A DNA stretch of 64,000 nt from Pedobacter antarcticus (GCF_900112985.1 NZ_FONS01000005.1:281989-345988), one strand, 5' to 3'. Numbered from the stretch's first letter, positions 19,596 through 27,650 are shown. A program made the numbers and translations. The notes: a model not told the origin generated them from the sequence alone.

Positions 19596-20525
19596 ATGAA
19601 AGGAAAGATTTTAATTATTGATGACTTACATCCCGAGTTTAAAGAGCGGGCAATACTGGCGGGTTATGAGGTAGATGACCTGCCGCAGATTACCAGGGCG
19701 GAAACACTGGCTGTAATAGGTGAATATACCGGCATTGCAGTAAGAACAAAGTTCAGAATAGACAGTGAGGTTATGGAGGCAGGTGTAAATCTGCGTTTCA
19801 TTGCCCGTGCAGGTGCAGGCCTGGATAATATTGACGAGGCTTATGCCGCAGAAAGAAATATTCTGTTAATGAATGCACCCGAAGGAAACCGCGATGCCGT
19901 CGGTGAACATGCGACTGGCCTTTTACTGTCCCTGCTTAATCATTTTCGCAGAGCAGACACGGAAATTCGGAATGGCATCTGGGACCGTGAAGGAAACAGG
20001 GGTTATGAGCTGAAAGGTAAGACTGTCGGTATAATCGGATATGGATTTATGGGGAGCAGTTTTGCCCGTAAGCTGGCCGGTTTTGAAGTAAATGTAATTG
20101 CATACGACAAATATAAAACTGGTTTCTCAGACCAGTATGTGCGGGAATGCAGCATGGAAGAAATTGTAAAGCATAGTGATGTGCTGAGCCTGCACATTCC
20201 GCTTACTCCTGAAACTGCCCAGTTGGTTAACGAAGAGTATTTATTCCATTTTAAGAAGAATATCTTCCTGATTAATACGGCAAGGGGAGAAGTGGTTAAT
20301 ACCACTGCCTTGCTAGCTGCGCTGGAATCCGGTAAGGTTATCGGTGCAGGACTAGATGTTCTGGAAGTAGAGAAATTCCCAAAATTAGGTGAGCAACCTT
20401 GGTATGAAGCTTTGAAAGGGAACGAAAATGTAATGCTGACCCCACACGTAGGCGGATGGACCTTTGAATCCTACCGTAAAATATCTTCGGTACTGGCCGA
20501 CAAACTGGAAGCTGCCTCTTTTTAA
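19596..20525 (+). CDS. D-isomer-specific 2-hydroxyacid dehydrogenase (SerA-like, no ACT domain)
   Basis: A 309-residue NAD-dependent dehydrogenase of the phosphoglycerate-dehydrogenase family. The Rossmann motif is VGIIGYGFMGSSFA; catalytic Arg, Glu and His lie in INTARGEVV, the LDVLEVEKF region and TPHVGGWT. There is no C-terminal ACT domain, so if it is the serine-pathway enzyme it is not feedback-regulated in the E. coli way. It could also act on another 2-hydroxyacid. It is transcribed with ksgA and ends at a terminator. Confidence 0.88.
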   Translation: MKGKILIIDDLHPEFKERAILAGYEVDDLPQITRAETLAVIGEYTGIAVRTKFRIDSEVMEAGVNLRFIARAGAGLDNIDEAYAAERNILLMNAPEGNRDAVGEHATGLLLSLLNHFRRADTEIRNGIWDREGNRGYELKGKTVGIIGYGFMGSSFARKLAGFEVNVIAYDKYKTGFSDQYVRECSMEEIVKHSDVLSLHIPLTPETAQLVNEEYLFHFKKNIFLINTARGEVVNTTALLAALESGKVIGAGLDVLEVEKFPKLGEQPWYEALKGNENVMLTPHVGGWTFESYRKISSVLADKLEAASF

Positions 20526-20545
20526 AGGTCAGCATAAATGACAAG

Positions 20546-20593
20546 AGCTCCGCAGGTAGCCCAGTAAAAGGCAAAACCTGCGGAGCTTTTTTT
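20546..20593 (+). terminator. intrinsic terminator after the dehydrogenase
   Basis: A 12-bp stem (20546-20557 with 20576-20587) followed by a T run to 20593. It closes the ksgA-dehydrogenase unit. Confidence 0.9.
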
Positions 20594-20621
20594 ATAAATT
20601 GGTAGCATATTAAGGTTTTGT

Positions 20622-20800
20622 TCGGGTCTTGGTCGTGTGTCGTTGGTAGTTGACCCGATTTTATATGGGGTTAGCCCGAGGTTGACCCGAATAACACATT
20701 GTTTTATCATGTCAACCTTAATATTTATTCCTGAATTTAGAATCCGGACAAAACTAATGCCCGAACCAGATTATCTTCTGGTTTTGGTCGGGTCTTGGTC
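20622..20800. repeat. dispersed TCGGGTC heptamers in both orientations
   Basis: The 13-mer TCGGGTCTTGGTC occurs at 20622-20634 and again at 20788-20800. Its core TCGGGTC also appears in reverse orientation as GACCCGA at 20652-20658 and 20684-20690, each within TTGACCCGA. Four exact copies thus fall within about 180 bp of a region without genes. No function is evident. Confidence 0.6.
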
Positions 20801-20828
20801 AGGTATCCTCTTAAACTCACTCGTATGA

Positions 20829-20883
20829 AACCCACAATAACCCCATACGTAACCCACAGAGAACCCACATCTTACCCACAAGA
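20829..20883 (+). repeat. 11-bp tandem repeat, five units
   Basis: Five consecutive 11-bp units with consensus AACCCACAnnn start at 20829, 20840, 20851, 20862 and 20873; the second is degenerate (ACCCCATA). The 11-bp period places every copy on one face of the helix, as in direct-repeat binding sites of PhoB/OmpR-type regulators. No gene starts just downstream except a possible 46-codon frame at 21005. Confidence 0.7.
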
Positions 20884-21004
20884 TTGTGTGATTTATTAGA
20901 TAACCGTGGATTTTTGGTCATTAATGTTCGAATCAGATTGCCACGAGATACGTTACGACTATTCCTCTTGTCGTTATATTATAAATTCTATTTATATTCA
21001 TTAA

Positions 21005-21145
21005 ATGAATTTCCAATCTTCACAAATTTTTCAGCGAGCTTATCAGCTTGCTGCATTGGAAGATAAACCAAAAATTCTCCGGGATTATCTGGCAGAAGAT
21101 CCGCTGCCGCTTTTCAGGGACAGGGTTGTGAAACCTATTGAATAA
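21005..21145 (+). CDS. possible small protein (46 residues), unrecognised
   Basis: An ATG-initiated frame of 46 codons begins MNFQSSQIFQRAYQLAALED and ends FRDRVVKPIE, just before a bidirectional terminator. An in-frame stop directly precedes the ATG, so it is not part of a longer frame. Composition is protein-like (charged, no low complexity), predicted helical and soluble. I do not recognise a family. It may be a genuine small gene or a remnant. Confidence 0.4.
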   Translation: MNFQSSQIFQRAYQLAALEDKPKILRDYLAEDPLPLFRDRVVKPIE

Positions 21146-21161
21146 GGTGATTTTAAACGAC

Positions 21162-21202
21162 AAAAAGAGCGGATGCCTGTACACAGACATCCGCTCTTTT
21201 TT
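21162..21202. terminator. bidirectional intrinsic terminator
   Basis: A 14-bp perfect stem (21162-21175 with 21188-21201) with A residues on one side and T residues on the other. It serves the minus-strand M1 peptidase gene and the possible small plus-strand gene. Confidence 0.9.
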
Positions 21203-21245
21203 GTTACGCAATGATTACAACTGATATATTCTGATGCGAAGATTT

Positions 21246-23123
21246 TTATTTGCTCCAGCGGTTATTATAAGGAGTTGCGTCCATATAAATTCCACCATCC
21301 AGTTCGATAGACGACACTGTGCTCTTCGCGTTAAATTGCAGTGTTACTGCTTTCTGATTCGCTCTCCATACCTGAGGTTGCTGGTGAATGACCGCAGTTG
21401 TGCCATCAGTATAAGTAATTTTCATGTCAAATGGAATTGCAAAGCCTCCGATATTATTCACGGAGACGGTATAGCTAAGACCCTTGATCATCACTTTAGT
21501 AAGGGCCAGATCAATATAATTGTTGCTAAAGAACCAGTTGTTCCAGTACCAGTTCAGATCTTGTCCGGAAACATCGTTGATAGTATAGAAGAAGTCCCAG
21601 GGAATGGGATGCTTACCGTTCCAGCGGTCCATATATCCTAGTAAATATTTTTTGAATAATACATCTCCGAACATATCCTTAAGGCCCAGATAAGCCAAAG
21701 AAGGTTTTACATAGGCATTGTTACCATATCCTGAGCCGGAAACCTGTGTAGAGAGGGAGATGATCGGCTGGTCTTGTTCTGTGGAAGGATCGTTGATCCA
21801 GCGCTTCACACGGAAGTTCTTGTAGTTTTCTGCTGCCTTTTCTTTACCTAACTGATCCTGAGCAATCAGGTACTCCAATGTAGTCGCCCAACCTTCGTCC
21901 ATATGCGCGTAACGGGTTTCATTTGTACCCATATAAAAAGGGAAGTAGGTATGTGCAATTTCATGATTTAATACAAACTGGCTGAACTCGTTATCAGGTG
22001 TGGTAGAATCATTAATCATCATTGGGTACTCCATATCAGCGAAGCCTTGTACTGCAGTCATTTTAGAGAATGGGTATGGTACGCCAGGCCAGTTGTTAGA
22101 GAACCAGTGCAGGGCTTCTTTTGTCCATTTTACGGCATGTGGAAAATCTGTAGCAGTCGCACTATAAGCGGACTGTACACTTGCTCTACGGTTTTTTAAG
22201 CTATCTACCAGCACACTTCCCGCATCCCATACATAAACATTACTCATGGCAAAAGTAATGTCTGTGATATTTTTAGTACTGAATTTCCAGCTGTTCCATT
22301 CTTGCTGTAGTGTCACTTTACCCGCTTTCATTTCTGTTGCGTTGGCCATACTGATTACTTCGTCACTCAAATAAGAGTTCTTAAGTTTCGTTGCAAAAGC
22401 CGGCTGCAGTACTTCATCAGGATTCAGCAAATCGCCGGTTGCCCATACTACGTAGTTTTTTGGTGCTTTTACCGTAAGCTTATAGTCATTGAAATCATTA
22501 TAGAATTCACCTCTGTCGGTATGTGGGACCTTATCCCAGCCATTATAATCGTCATATACAGACACCCTTGGAAAGGCATAGGCTACAAAATACGTAGTGC
22601 TGTCCAGCTGTCCTTCTCTGCCACTTTGTTTGGAGAGTGGGTAAGACCAGCTGATTTCAAAGTTTGCGCTTTTTCCCGGAGCAATAGCTTTCTTTAATTT
22701 CACGTCGGCAACAGTGCCCCAGTTCTTACTATCCACCGCATACTTTTCGCCATCGACCACGAAATTAGAGATATCAAGTCCCGGGGTTAAAAAATCAGGA
22801 CTTGTATAACCGGAGCGGGGTGCTTCTGGTTTATGTATATTATTCACAAAGCGCATGGTTACCTGCTTCAAGGTATCCGGGCTGTTATTCGTATAAACGA
22901 TAGTCTGTGTACCCGCAACTACTTTGGTGGCAGGAGTAACACTGATAGTCATATCATATTTTCCACTGTTCTGCCAGTAATTTTTACCAGGTTTACCGTC
23001 CAGTGCGCGTGTACCTTTCTCATAAGCTGCTTTTATATTCCTGGGCATATAAAGCTCCTGGGCTTGCGCCTGAAGGCTACCAATGGCCAGTACAGTAAGT
23101 ACTTTGAAGATTGTGGTTTTCAT
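21246..23123 (-). CDS. exported M1-family zinc metallopeptidase
   Basis: A 625-residue secreted aminopeptidase-like protein, with a signal peptide ending QAQAQ. The zinc site is visible as HEIAHTYFPFYMG with the third ligand in MDEGWATTLEY, matching HExxH-x18-E. The exopeptidase motif GxMEN is represented by the region GFADMEYPMM, so substrate preference may differ from classical aminopeptidases. The N-terminal beta domain is present. It stands alone. On the minus strand TATATTTG (23206-23213) fits the -7 promoter element, but I see no -33 partner. Confidence 0.93.
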   Translation of the reverse strand: MKTTIFKVLTVLAIGSLQAQAQELYMPRNIKAAYEKGTRALDGKPGKNYWQNSGKYDMTISVTPATKVVAGTQTIVYTNNSPDTLKQVTMRFVNNIHKPEAPRSGYTSPDFLTPGLDISNFVVDGEKYAVDSKNWGTVADVKLKKAIAPGKSANFEISWSYPLSKQSGREGQLDSTTYFVAYAFPRVSVYDDYNGWDKVPHTDRGEFYNDFNDYKLTVKAPKNYVVWATGDLLNPDEVLQPAFATKLKNSYLSDEVISMANATEMKAGKVTLQQEWNSWKFSTKNITDITFAMSNVYVWDAGSVLVDSLKNRRASVQSAYSATATDFPHAVKWTKEALHWFSNNWPGVPYPFSKMTAVQGFADMEYPMMINDSTTPDNEFSQFVLNHEIAHTYFPFYMGTNETRYAHMDEGWATTLEYLIAQDQLGKEKAAENYKNFRVKRWINDPSTEQDQPIISLSTQVSGSGYGNNAYVKPSLAYLGLKDMFGDVLFKKYLLGYMDRWNGKHPIPWDFFYTINDVSGQDLNWYWNNWFFSNNYIDLALTKVMIKGLSYTVSVNNIGGFAIPFDMKITYTDGTTAVIHQQPQVWRANQKAVTLQFNAKSTVSSIELDGGIYMDATPYNNRWSK

Positions 23124-23241
23124 TGATGTTGTGTTTTTTTGTTAATGCGTATTGCAACAGCACCGGCTATCTGTTTTTCAGATTTTTCCTGCATCCTGTC
23201 CTGGACAAATATATCTTATTGTATAAGTTTCTGACGATTTT

Positions 23242-23496
23242 TTGAAAGAAAGGGATCAAAATGGTCGGCGGTTTCGCGGATTTATATTACCTGACCACTC
23301 TGTAATAGTAATCTTATTGTTTAATAATGACAAGACCTACCGCACCGGACGACAGGATATTGAGATTGATGCAGGGTTTTTAAACAATTTCTCCAAATTA
23401 ATACCCTCAGATTTCTATACTTTAAAAGGAATAAGGGGCTATGTATTTAATCCAGTGATATTACATGTGATGGAGGTTACTTATGACAGACGATAA
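23242..23496 (+). pseudogene. C-terminal remnant of a paralogue of the next gene
   Basis: An open stretch with no ATG start (only TTG at 23242) encodes a tail that matches the C-terminus of the protein at 23545-24051. Shared pattern: DIEIDAGF...FSKLIPSDFY...VFNPVILHV here against EIEVGTGF...FASIIPTGFY...VLNPVILDI there. The N-terminal half, including the signal peptide, is absent. It looks like what is left of a tandem duplicate. Confidence 0.6.
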
Positions 23497-23544
23497 ATTC
23501 TCCAAAAAGCCGAATCTAATACAAAACATATAGACTTAAGAACG

Positions 23545-24051
23545 ATGTTAAAGAAGATAAGTACCACGGCAGCGATAATTCTACTCTTTCAAATTCAGGC
23601 TTTCAGTCAGATTCAGGATTGTGCAAAGGAACTCGGAGATGTATTACGGAAGATTCCCTATCAAATATCCGGGCTTGCGTATTTTAGACAGCTTCCGCAG
23701 CAGGAACAATCTTTTCTGCTTTCCATTATGGTTTCTGTAGATAATAGGGGTAATATAGAAGTGACATACTATAACAGGAGTAAAATATCGGATGAAGTGC
23801 TGCGCTATAAACAAATCACAAAGTCTATAAAAAAAGATAGTAGTGGTCTTTTAAGGAATCAGATTAATTCCAGGTTTCTGCTGCCTGTCTGGGTAAAAAA
23901 AGCGGAGGCTGATAAGCATGAAATAGAAGTGGGTACAGGTTTCACCGCTCATTTTGCTTCGATAATTCCAACAGGTTTTTATGCAGGAGAAAATATAGAA
24001 GCCGTGGTGCTTAATCCGGTTATATTGGACATTGACGGGAGTACATTGTGA
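23545..24051 (+). CDS. secreted protein of unknown function
   Basis: A 168-residue protein with a signal peptide (MLKKISTTAAIILLFQIQAFSQ). The mature part is a mixed alpha/beta domain; the segment LLSIMVSVDNRGNIEVTYYN loosely resembles the TonB C-terminal pattern (strand, D-x-x-G, strand), but the match is too weak to assign. A partial paralogue lies directly upstream, so this is a small tandem family. Location is probably periplasmic or extracellular. Confidence 0.75.
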   Translation: MLKKISTTAAIILLFQIQAFSQIQDCAKELGDVLRKIPYQISGLAYFRQLPQQEQSFLLSIMVSVDNRGNIEVTYYNRSKISDEVLRYKQITKSIKKDSSGLLRNQINSRFLLPVWVKKAEADKHEIEVGTGFTAHFASIIPTGFYAGENIEAVVLNPVILDIDGSTL

Positions 24052-24173
24052 TGTTATGATTTTTTAAAACTCTTCGCATAAAATCCTGTTATGTCATGTT
24101 CAAACGCAGAATGCTAGTCTAAATGTTATTACAGTCTATTTACACGGATGTTTTCGTATTCAGATTTAAAAGA

Positions 24174-24205
24174 TTTGCTTTTATAAGAATTGGCTGCTAT
24201 CTTCG
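24174..24205 (+). promoter_or_regulatory. likely greA promoter
   Basis: TTTG at 24174-24177 and TATCTTCG at 24198-24205, 20 nt apart, match the Bacteroidota promoter with one mismatch in the -7 element. Transcription would begin near 24212, immediately before the leader hairpin. Confidence 0.55.
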
Positions 24206-24217
24206 TTTGATATGAAG

Positions 24218-24263
24218 CAAGACTATGTGGGCTATTATGCCGGTGTAGTCTTGTTCTTTTTTT
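24218..24263 (+). terminator. terminator-like hairpin in the greA leader
   Basis: CAAGACTA (24218-24225) pairs with TAGTCTTG (24246-24253) and is followed by TTC and seven T residues. It lies between the proposed promoter and the greA start codon, 27 bp before it. It could cause premature termination in the leader, or it could end a short transcript from upstream. Confidence 0.6.
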
Positions 24264-24290
24264 ACAGGATTTACAAACAATAAAAAAGCT

Positions 24291-24764
24291 ATGACAGAAG
24301 TAACATACTATACTCAGGAAGGACTAGATAAACTAAAGGAAGAGGTACATTACTTAAAGACTACAGGGAGACAACAAATCTCTAAAGCGATAGCTGAAGC
24401 AAGAGATAAAGGTGATCTTTCGGAGAATGCGGAATATGATGCTGCCAAAGAAGCGCAGGGTCTGCATGAAGCTAAAATATCTAAATTAAATGCTACGCTT
24501 GCTTCTGCAAGATTAATAGATGAATCGAAGCTGGATCTTTCTAAGGTGCTGGCACTTTCTATAGTTAAAATTAAAAATGTGAAAAACGGTGCAACCATGA
24601 CGTATCAGCTGGTTGCAGAAACTGAAGCTGATCTGAAGACTGGCAAAATCTCAGTTAAATCTCCGATTGCACAAGGTTTATTAGGAAAGTCAGTTGGAGA
24701 TACAACTGAAATTGAAGTTCCGGCAGGAAAAATTGAATTTGAAATCTTAGAAATCAGCAGATAA
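24291..24764 (+). CDS. greA: transcription elongation factor GreA
   Basis: A 157-residue GreA that rescues backtracked RNA polymerase by stimulating transcript cleavage. The N-terminal coiled coil carries the acidic tip LSENAEYDAAKEAQ (about residues 43-56), including the catalytic acidic pair; the C-terminal FKBP-like domain ends AGKIEFEILEI. Start MTEVTYYTQEG is standard. It is cotranscribed with the HIT gene 13 bp downstream and preceded by a terminator-like hairpin. Confidence 0.97.
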   Translation: MTEVTYYTQEGLDKLKEEVHYLKTTGRQQISKAIAEARDKGDLSENAEYDAAKEAQGLHEAKISKLNATLASARLIDESKLDLSKVLALSIVKIKNVKNGATMTYQLVAETEADLKTGKISVKSPIAQGLLGKSVGDTTEIEVPAGKIEFEILEISR

Positions 24765-24777
24765 AAACTAGGTAATT

Positions 24778-25188
24778 ATGGCTACTATCTTTACACAAAT
24801 CGCAGACCGTGAAATTCCGGCACATATCGTTGCAGAGACAGCAGACTTTCTGGCCTTTCTGGATGTTAACCCTCTAGCGCCAGGCCATCTCCTGGTTATA
24901 CCTAAAAAGGAGATTGATTATATCTTTGATATGGACGAGGAAAGCTATTTCGGACTAACTCTTTTCGCAAAGATTGTCGCTGAAGGATTAAAAAAGGCAT
25001 TTCCCTGTGTTAAGGTTGGAATGGCTGTAATCGGTCTTGAAGTTCCTCATGTACATATCCATTTAATTCCAATGAATCATGTTGGGGATATGAACTTCAG
25101 CAAGCCTAAGTTGAATCCTACGCAGGAAGAACTGGAAGAGGCTGCTGCAAAAATCAGAGCTGAACTATCTGACAATACCAGAGGTTAA
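24778..25188 (+). CDS. HIT-family nucleotide hydrolase
   Basis: A 136-residue histidine-triad protein. The active-site motif H-x-H-x-H reads VPHVHIHLIPMNHVG (about residues 95-109), and the N-terminal ADREIPAHIVAE and PGHLLVIPK are typical of the HINT branch. These enzymes cleave nucleoside phosphoramidates or dinucleotides. It follows greA closely and ends at a bidirectional terminator. Confidence 0.95.
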   Translation: MATIFTQIADREIPAHIVAETADFLAFLDVNPLAPGHLLVIPKKEIDYIFDMDEESYFGLTLFAKIVAEGLKKAFPCVKVGMAVIGLEVPHVHIHLIPMNHVGDMNFSKPKLNPTQEELEEAAAKIRAELSDNTRG

Positions 25189-25216
25189 TAACCATCTGAT
25201 ACACATCTTTGCTAGT

Positions 25217-25257
25217 AAAAAAGCGGGTGTCTGATAATTTCAGACACCCGCTTTTTT
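25217..25257. terminator. bidirectional intrinsic terminator
   Basis: A 17-bp perfect stem (25217-25233 with 25241-25257, loop 7 nt) with A-rich and T-rich ends, between the convergent HIT and MazG-like genes. Confidence 0.93.
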
Positions 25258-25288
25258 TGCTTAACCGCTTAAACTTTAAGATACTTCC

Positions 25289-25615
25289 TTACTTCAGTTT
25301 TGGATTATTATGATGTCTGTCGGCATCCCTGATACTTTTCTTTTCCAGATTTTTCTCCAGTGCAGCGTTCAGATCAACCCCGGTCTGGTTGGCCAGGCAA
25401 ATAAGGACAAAAAGTACATCTGCCATCTCATCTCCCAGATCAACGGCTTCATCACTTTTCTTAAAGCTCTGTTCGCCATACTTACGTGACATAATACGGG
25501 CTACTTCACCTACTTCCTCCATTAGGATAGCTGTATTTGTTAATTCGTTGAAATACCTTACGCCGGTAGTCTGTATCCACCGGTCGACAGTCTGCTGAGC
25601 TTCTTCTATCGTCAT
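25289..25615 (-). CDS. MazG-like nucleotide pyrophosphohydrolase
   Basis: A 108-residue all-alpha NTP pyrophosphohydrolase. The metal-binding pattern is EEVGEVARIM followed by LGDEMADVLFVLICLANQTGVD. The small single-domain form belongs to the MazG/dUTPase-like group, which cleaves non-canonical NTPs. It lies 2 bp downstream of dtd, so both probably act in housekeeping from one transcript. Confidence 0.93.
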   Translation of the reverse strand: MTIEEAQQTVDRWIQTTGVRYFNELTNTAILMEEVGEVARIMSRKYGEQSFKKSDEAVDLGDEMADVLFVLICLANQTGVDLNAALEKNLEKKSIRDADRHHNNPKLK

Positions 25616-25617
25616 AG

Positions 25618-26070
25618 CTATTCTTTCTTTTTTGTATCTATAGTAATGGTTACCGGACCATCATTGACCAAACTGATTTGCATATCTGCCCCAAATATTC
25701 CTGTAGCAACTGGTTTACCCAGTAATCTGGCTAGTTGCTGCTGCATCTGCTCGTAAAGCGGAATGGCTTTTTCCGGTCGCGCTGCCCGGGTAAAACCCGG
25801 TCGGTTGCCCTTCTTTGTCGCAGCAAATAAAGTAAACTGACTAATTAAAAGTATCTCACCACCTAAATCAAGCAGTGATTTATTCATTAGCCCGGCATCG
25901 TCCCCAAAAATTCTCAGATTACATATTTTCGCAGCAAGCCATTCCAGATCCTCTTGTTCGTCTGCATCTTCAATTCCCAGCAACACCAGCAGCCCATCCT
26001 TAATTTCACCGGTCAGCTTTTCCTCTACATGGCAGCTGGCCCTTTTTACTCTTTGTATTACAGCTCTCAT
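25618..26070 (-). CDS. dtd: D-aminoacyl-tRNA deacylase
   Basis: A 150-residue DTD that hydrolyses D-aminoacyl-tRNA (and mischarged Gly-tRNA-Ala). It starts MRAVIQRVKRASC, and both catalytic signatures are visible: SQFTLFA and NRPGFTRAA, with the C-terminal NDGPVTITID. The mazG-like gene follows after 2 bp. Its start codon abuts the 55-bp repeat array, so its promoter must lie in or beyond the repeats. Confidence 0.97.
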   Translation of the reverse strand: MRAVIQRVKRASCHVEEKLTGEIKDGLLVLLGIEDADEQEDLEWLAAKICNLRIFGDDAGLMNKSLLDLGGEILLISQFTLFAATKKGNRPGFTRAARPEKAIPLYEQMQQQLARLLGKPVATGIFGADMQISLVNDGPVTITIDTKKKE

Positions 26071-26100
26071 ATTACCGCTAAAATAACAATTTCAAATTCT

Positions 26101-26450
26101 TTCCATGAAGCCGTACAAAGCCCTCCATACATATCCACCCGGCTAAACAAAAGCCTTCCATGAAACGAGACAAAGCCTTCTACACATATCCACCCAGCTA
26201 AACAAAGTCCTCCATATATTTCCACCCAGCTAAACAAAAGCCTTCCATGAAACCATACAAAGCCCTCCATACTTATCCACCCAGCTAAACAAAAGCTTTC
26301 CATGAAGCCATACAAAGCCTTCCATATGTTTCCACCCAGATAAACAAAATCCTTCCATGAAGCTAAACAAAATCCTTCCATAAAGCCATACAAAAAGTCT
26401 TCCATCAAACGATAAAGTCCTCCATATATTTCCACCCTTCCATATATGTC
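26101..26450. repeat. 55-bp imperfect tandem repeat array
   Basis: Full units of exactly 55 bp begin at 26101, 26243 and 26298, with a slightly altered unit at 26156, a partial one at about 26210 and diverged pieces from 26353 on. Each unit carries TTCCATGAA, ACAAAGCC, CTCCATA, TCCACCC and GCTAAACAAAAG, so the unit itself contains shorter internal repeats. The minus strand is free of stops for 122 codons (26435-26067) and that frame overlaps the dtd ATG as ATGA, but the 55-bp period is not a multiple of three. Each repeat is therefore read in a different frame, which argues against a protein. Confidence 0.9.
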
Positions 26451-26492
26451 AAACTATTTTATGCTTTATTTTCTCGCGAAACGAGGCAAAAT

Positions 26493-26521
26493 AAAAAAAG
26501 ATAGTCCTTCCTATCTTTTTT
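26493..26521. terminator. intrinsic terminator after rsgA
   Basis: AAAAAAGATAG pairs with CTATCTTTTTT across a short loop. On the minus strand it lies about 40 bp after the rsgA stop codon and ends in a T run. Confidence 0.8.
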
Positions 26522-26559
26522 CTATTTTAACAAAGTTGCAGCCGAAAATAAGCGTAAAA

Positions 26560-27480
26560 TCAGGAGCGGGTTTCGTTGTTGTGATAAATACTAAGATAAC
26601 TATCGTACCTGCTGCCCGCTATCTCTTCATTTTCTACAGCCTGTAATACGGCGCATCCCGGTTCATTGAGGTGGCGGCAGTTATGAAATTTACACAGGTG
26701 CATGCGATCCCGCATCTCGCGGAAATAGTGGCTGAGTTCTTCGGGTTTGATATCATAGATACCCAGTTCGCGGATTCCCGGGGTGTCAATCAGATAACCA
26801 CCGAAAGGCAAAGTATGCATTTCGGCAAAGGTTGTGGTATGTTGCCCTTTGTCGCTCGATTCAGAAATTTCTCCCGTTTTAATGCTTCTGCCAGGAAGCA
26901 GGGCATTGATCAGGCTGGATTTACCAACACCTGAATGTCCGGAGAACAGAGTGGTCTGGTCTTTTAGCAGACTCTCTATTAAAGGAATATTTGTGCCTTC
27001 GATTGCTGAGACTGTATAGCAGGGATAACCCAGTTGTTCGTAAATAGCTTTATATTCTTCCAATACCTCCAGGCCGTCTTCATTATACAAATCAAGTTTG
27101 TTAAAGATGAGAACCGCAGGAATACTGTAAGCTTCGGCTGTGACCAGAAAACGGTCTATAAAACCCAGTGATGTTCTGGGCGAGGCGAGGGTAACCACTA
27201 AAAAAGCCTGGTCCATATTGGCTGCAATTATTTGCGCCTGTTTGGAAAGGTTAATGGATTTACGGATAATATAATTTTTCCGCACATGAAGTTTGTGAAT
27301 GACACCATTATCAGAATTAGGCTCCATCTCAAACTCCACCTGGTCGCCGACCGCGATAGGATTAGTGGTCTGAATGCCTTTAATCCTGAATTTACCCTTA
27401 ATACGGCAGTCATATTCACGGCCATCTTCTCCGTGAACTTGATACCAGCTTCCTGTTGATTTGATTACTAATCCTCGCAT
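26560..27480 (-). CDS. rsgA: ribosome small-subunit-dependent GTPase RsgA
   Basis: A 306-residue circularly permuted GTPase that checks 30S maturation. In order: N-terminal OB fold (RGLVIKSTGSWYQV), G4 motif FNKLDLY, G1 [18 protein letters not shown]3 DTPGIRELG, and a C-terminal zinc knuckle with Cys/His in CKFHNCRHLNEPGCAV. All motifs are intact. Monocistronic, with its own terminator. Confidence 0.97.
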   Translation of the reverse strand: MRGLVIKSTGSWYQVHGEDGREYDCRIKGKFRIKGIQTTNPIAVGDQVEFEMEPNSDNGVIHKLHVRKNYIIRKSINLSKQAQIIAANMDQAFLVVTLASPRTSLGFIDRFLVTAEAYSIPAVLIFNKLDLYNEDGLEVLEEYKAIYEQLGYPCYTVSAIEGTNIPLIESLLKDQTTLFSGHSGVGKSSLINALLPGRSIKTGEISESSDKGQHTTTFAEMHTLPFGGYLIDTPGIRELGIYDIKPEELSHYFREMRDRMHLCKFHNCRHLNEPGCAVLQAVENEEIAGSRYDSYLSIYHNNETRS

Positions 27481-27584
27481 ATTCTGCTGTAAAGGTAAGG
27501 AAAAAGAAAAAAGGTTTGGTTTTTAGAGAAATATAACTTTACTTTATGCCATAGCGAAACACGAAGCGATATCCGCTATTCTAT

Positions 27585-27650
27585 ATGATAAATAATTCAA
27601 CAATTACATCCATTATTATTACCACCATCGGGGAAACCAGAGGGAGGTGA
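27585..27650 (+). CDS. thr operon leader peptide
   Basis: A 21-codon frame, far too short for routine gene calling, begins MINNST and is loaded with regulatory residues: positions 7-15 read ITSIIITTI, and in total 5 Thr and 6 Ile are present. It precedes an intrinsic terminator and the thrABC operon by the spacing expected of a leader-peptide attenuator. Thr and Ile are the end products of the pathway, as in enterobacterial thrL. The peptide is a translation sensor and need not have a function of its own. Confidence 0.9.
   Translation: MINNSTITSIIITTIGETRGR

Noticed and set aside
20825..20899. 24-codon frame over the 11-bp repeats
   Set aside because: Too short and its sequence simply follows the repeat; no supporting signal.
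26067..26435. 122-codon minus-strand frame across the tandem repeats
   Set aside because: The 55-bp repeat is not a multiple of three, so copies are read in different frames; no start signal or family. Treated as repeat DNA.
26101..26450. CRISPR array
   Set aside because: Repeats are contiguous and diverged, without unique spacers of constant length, and no cas gene is nearby.
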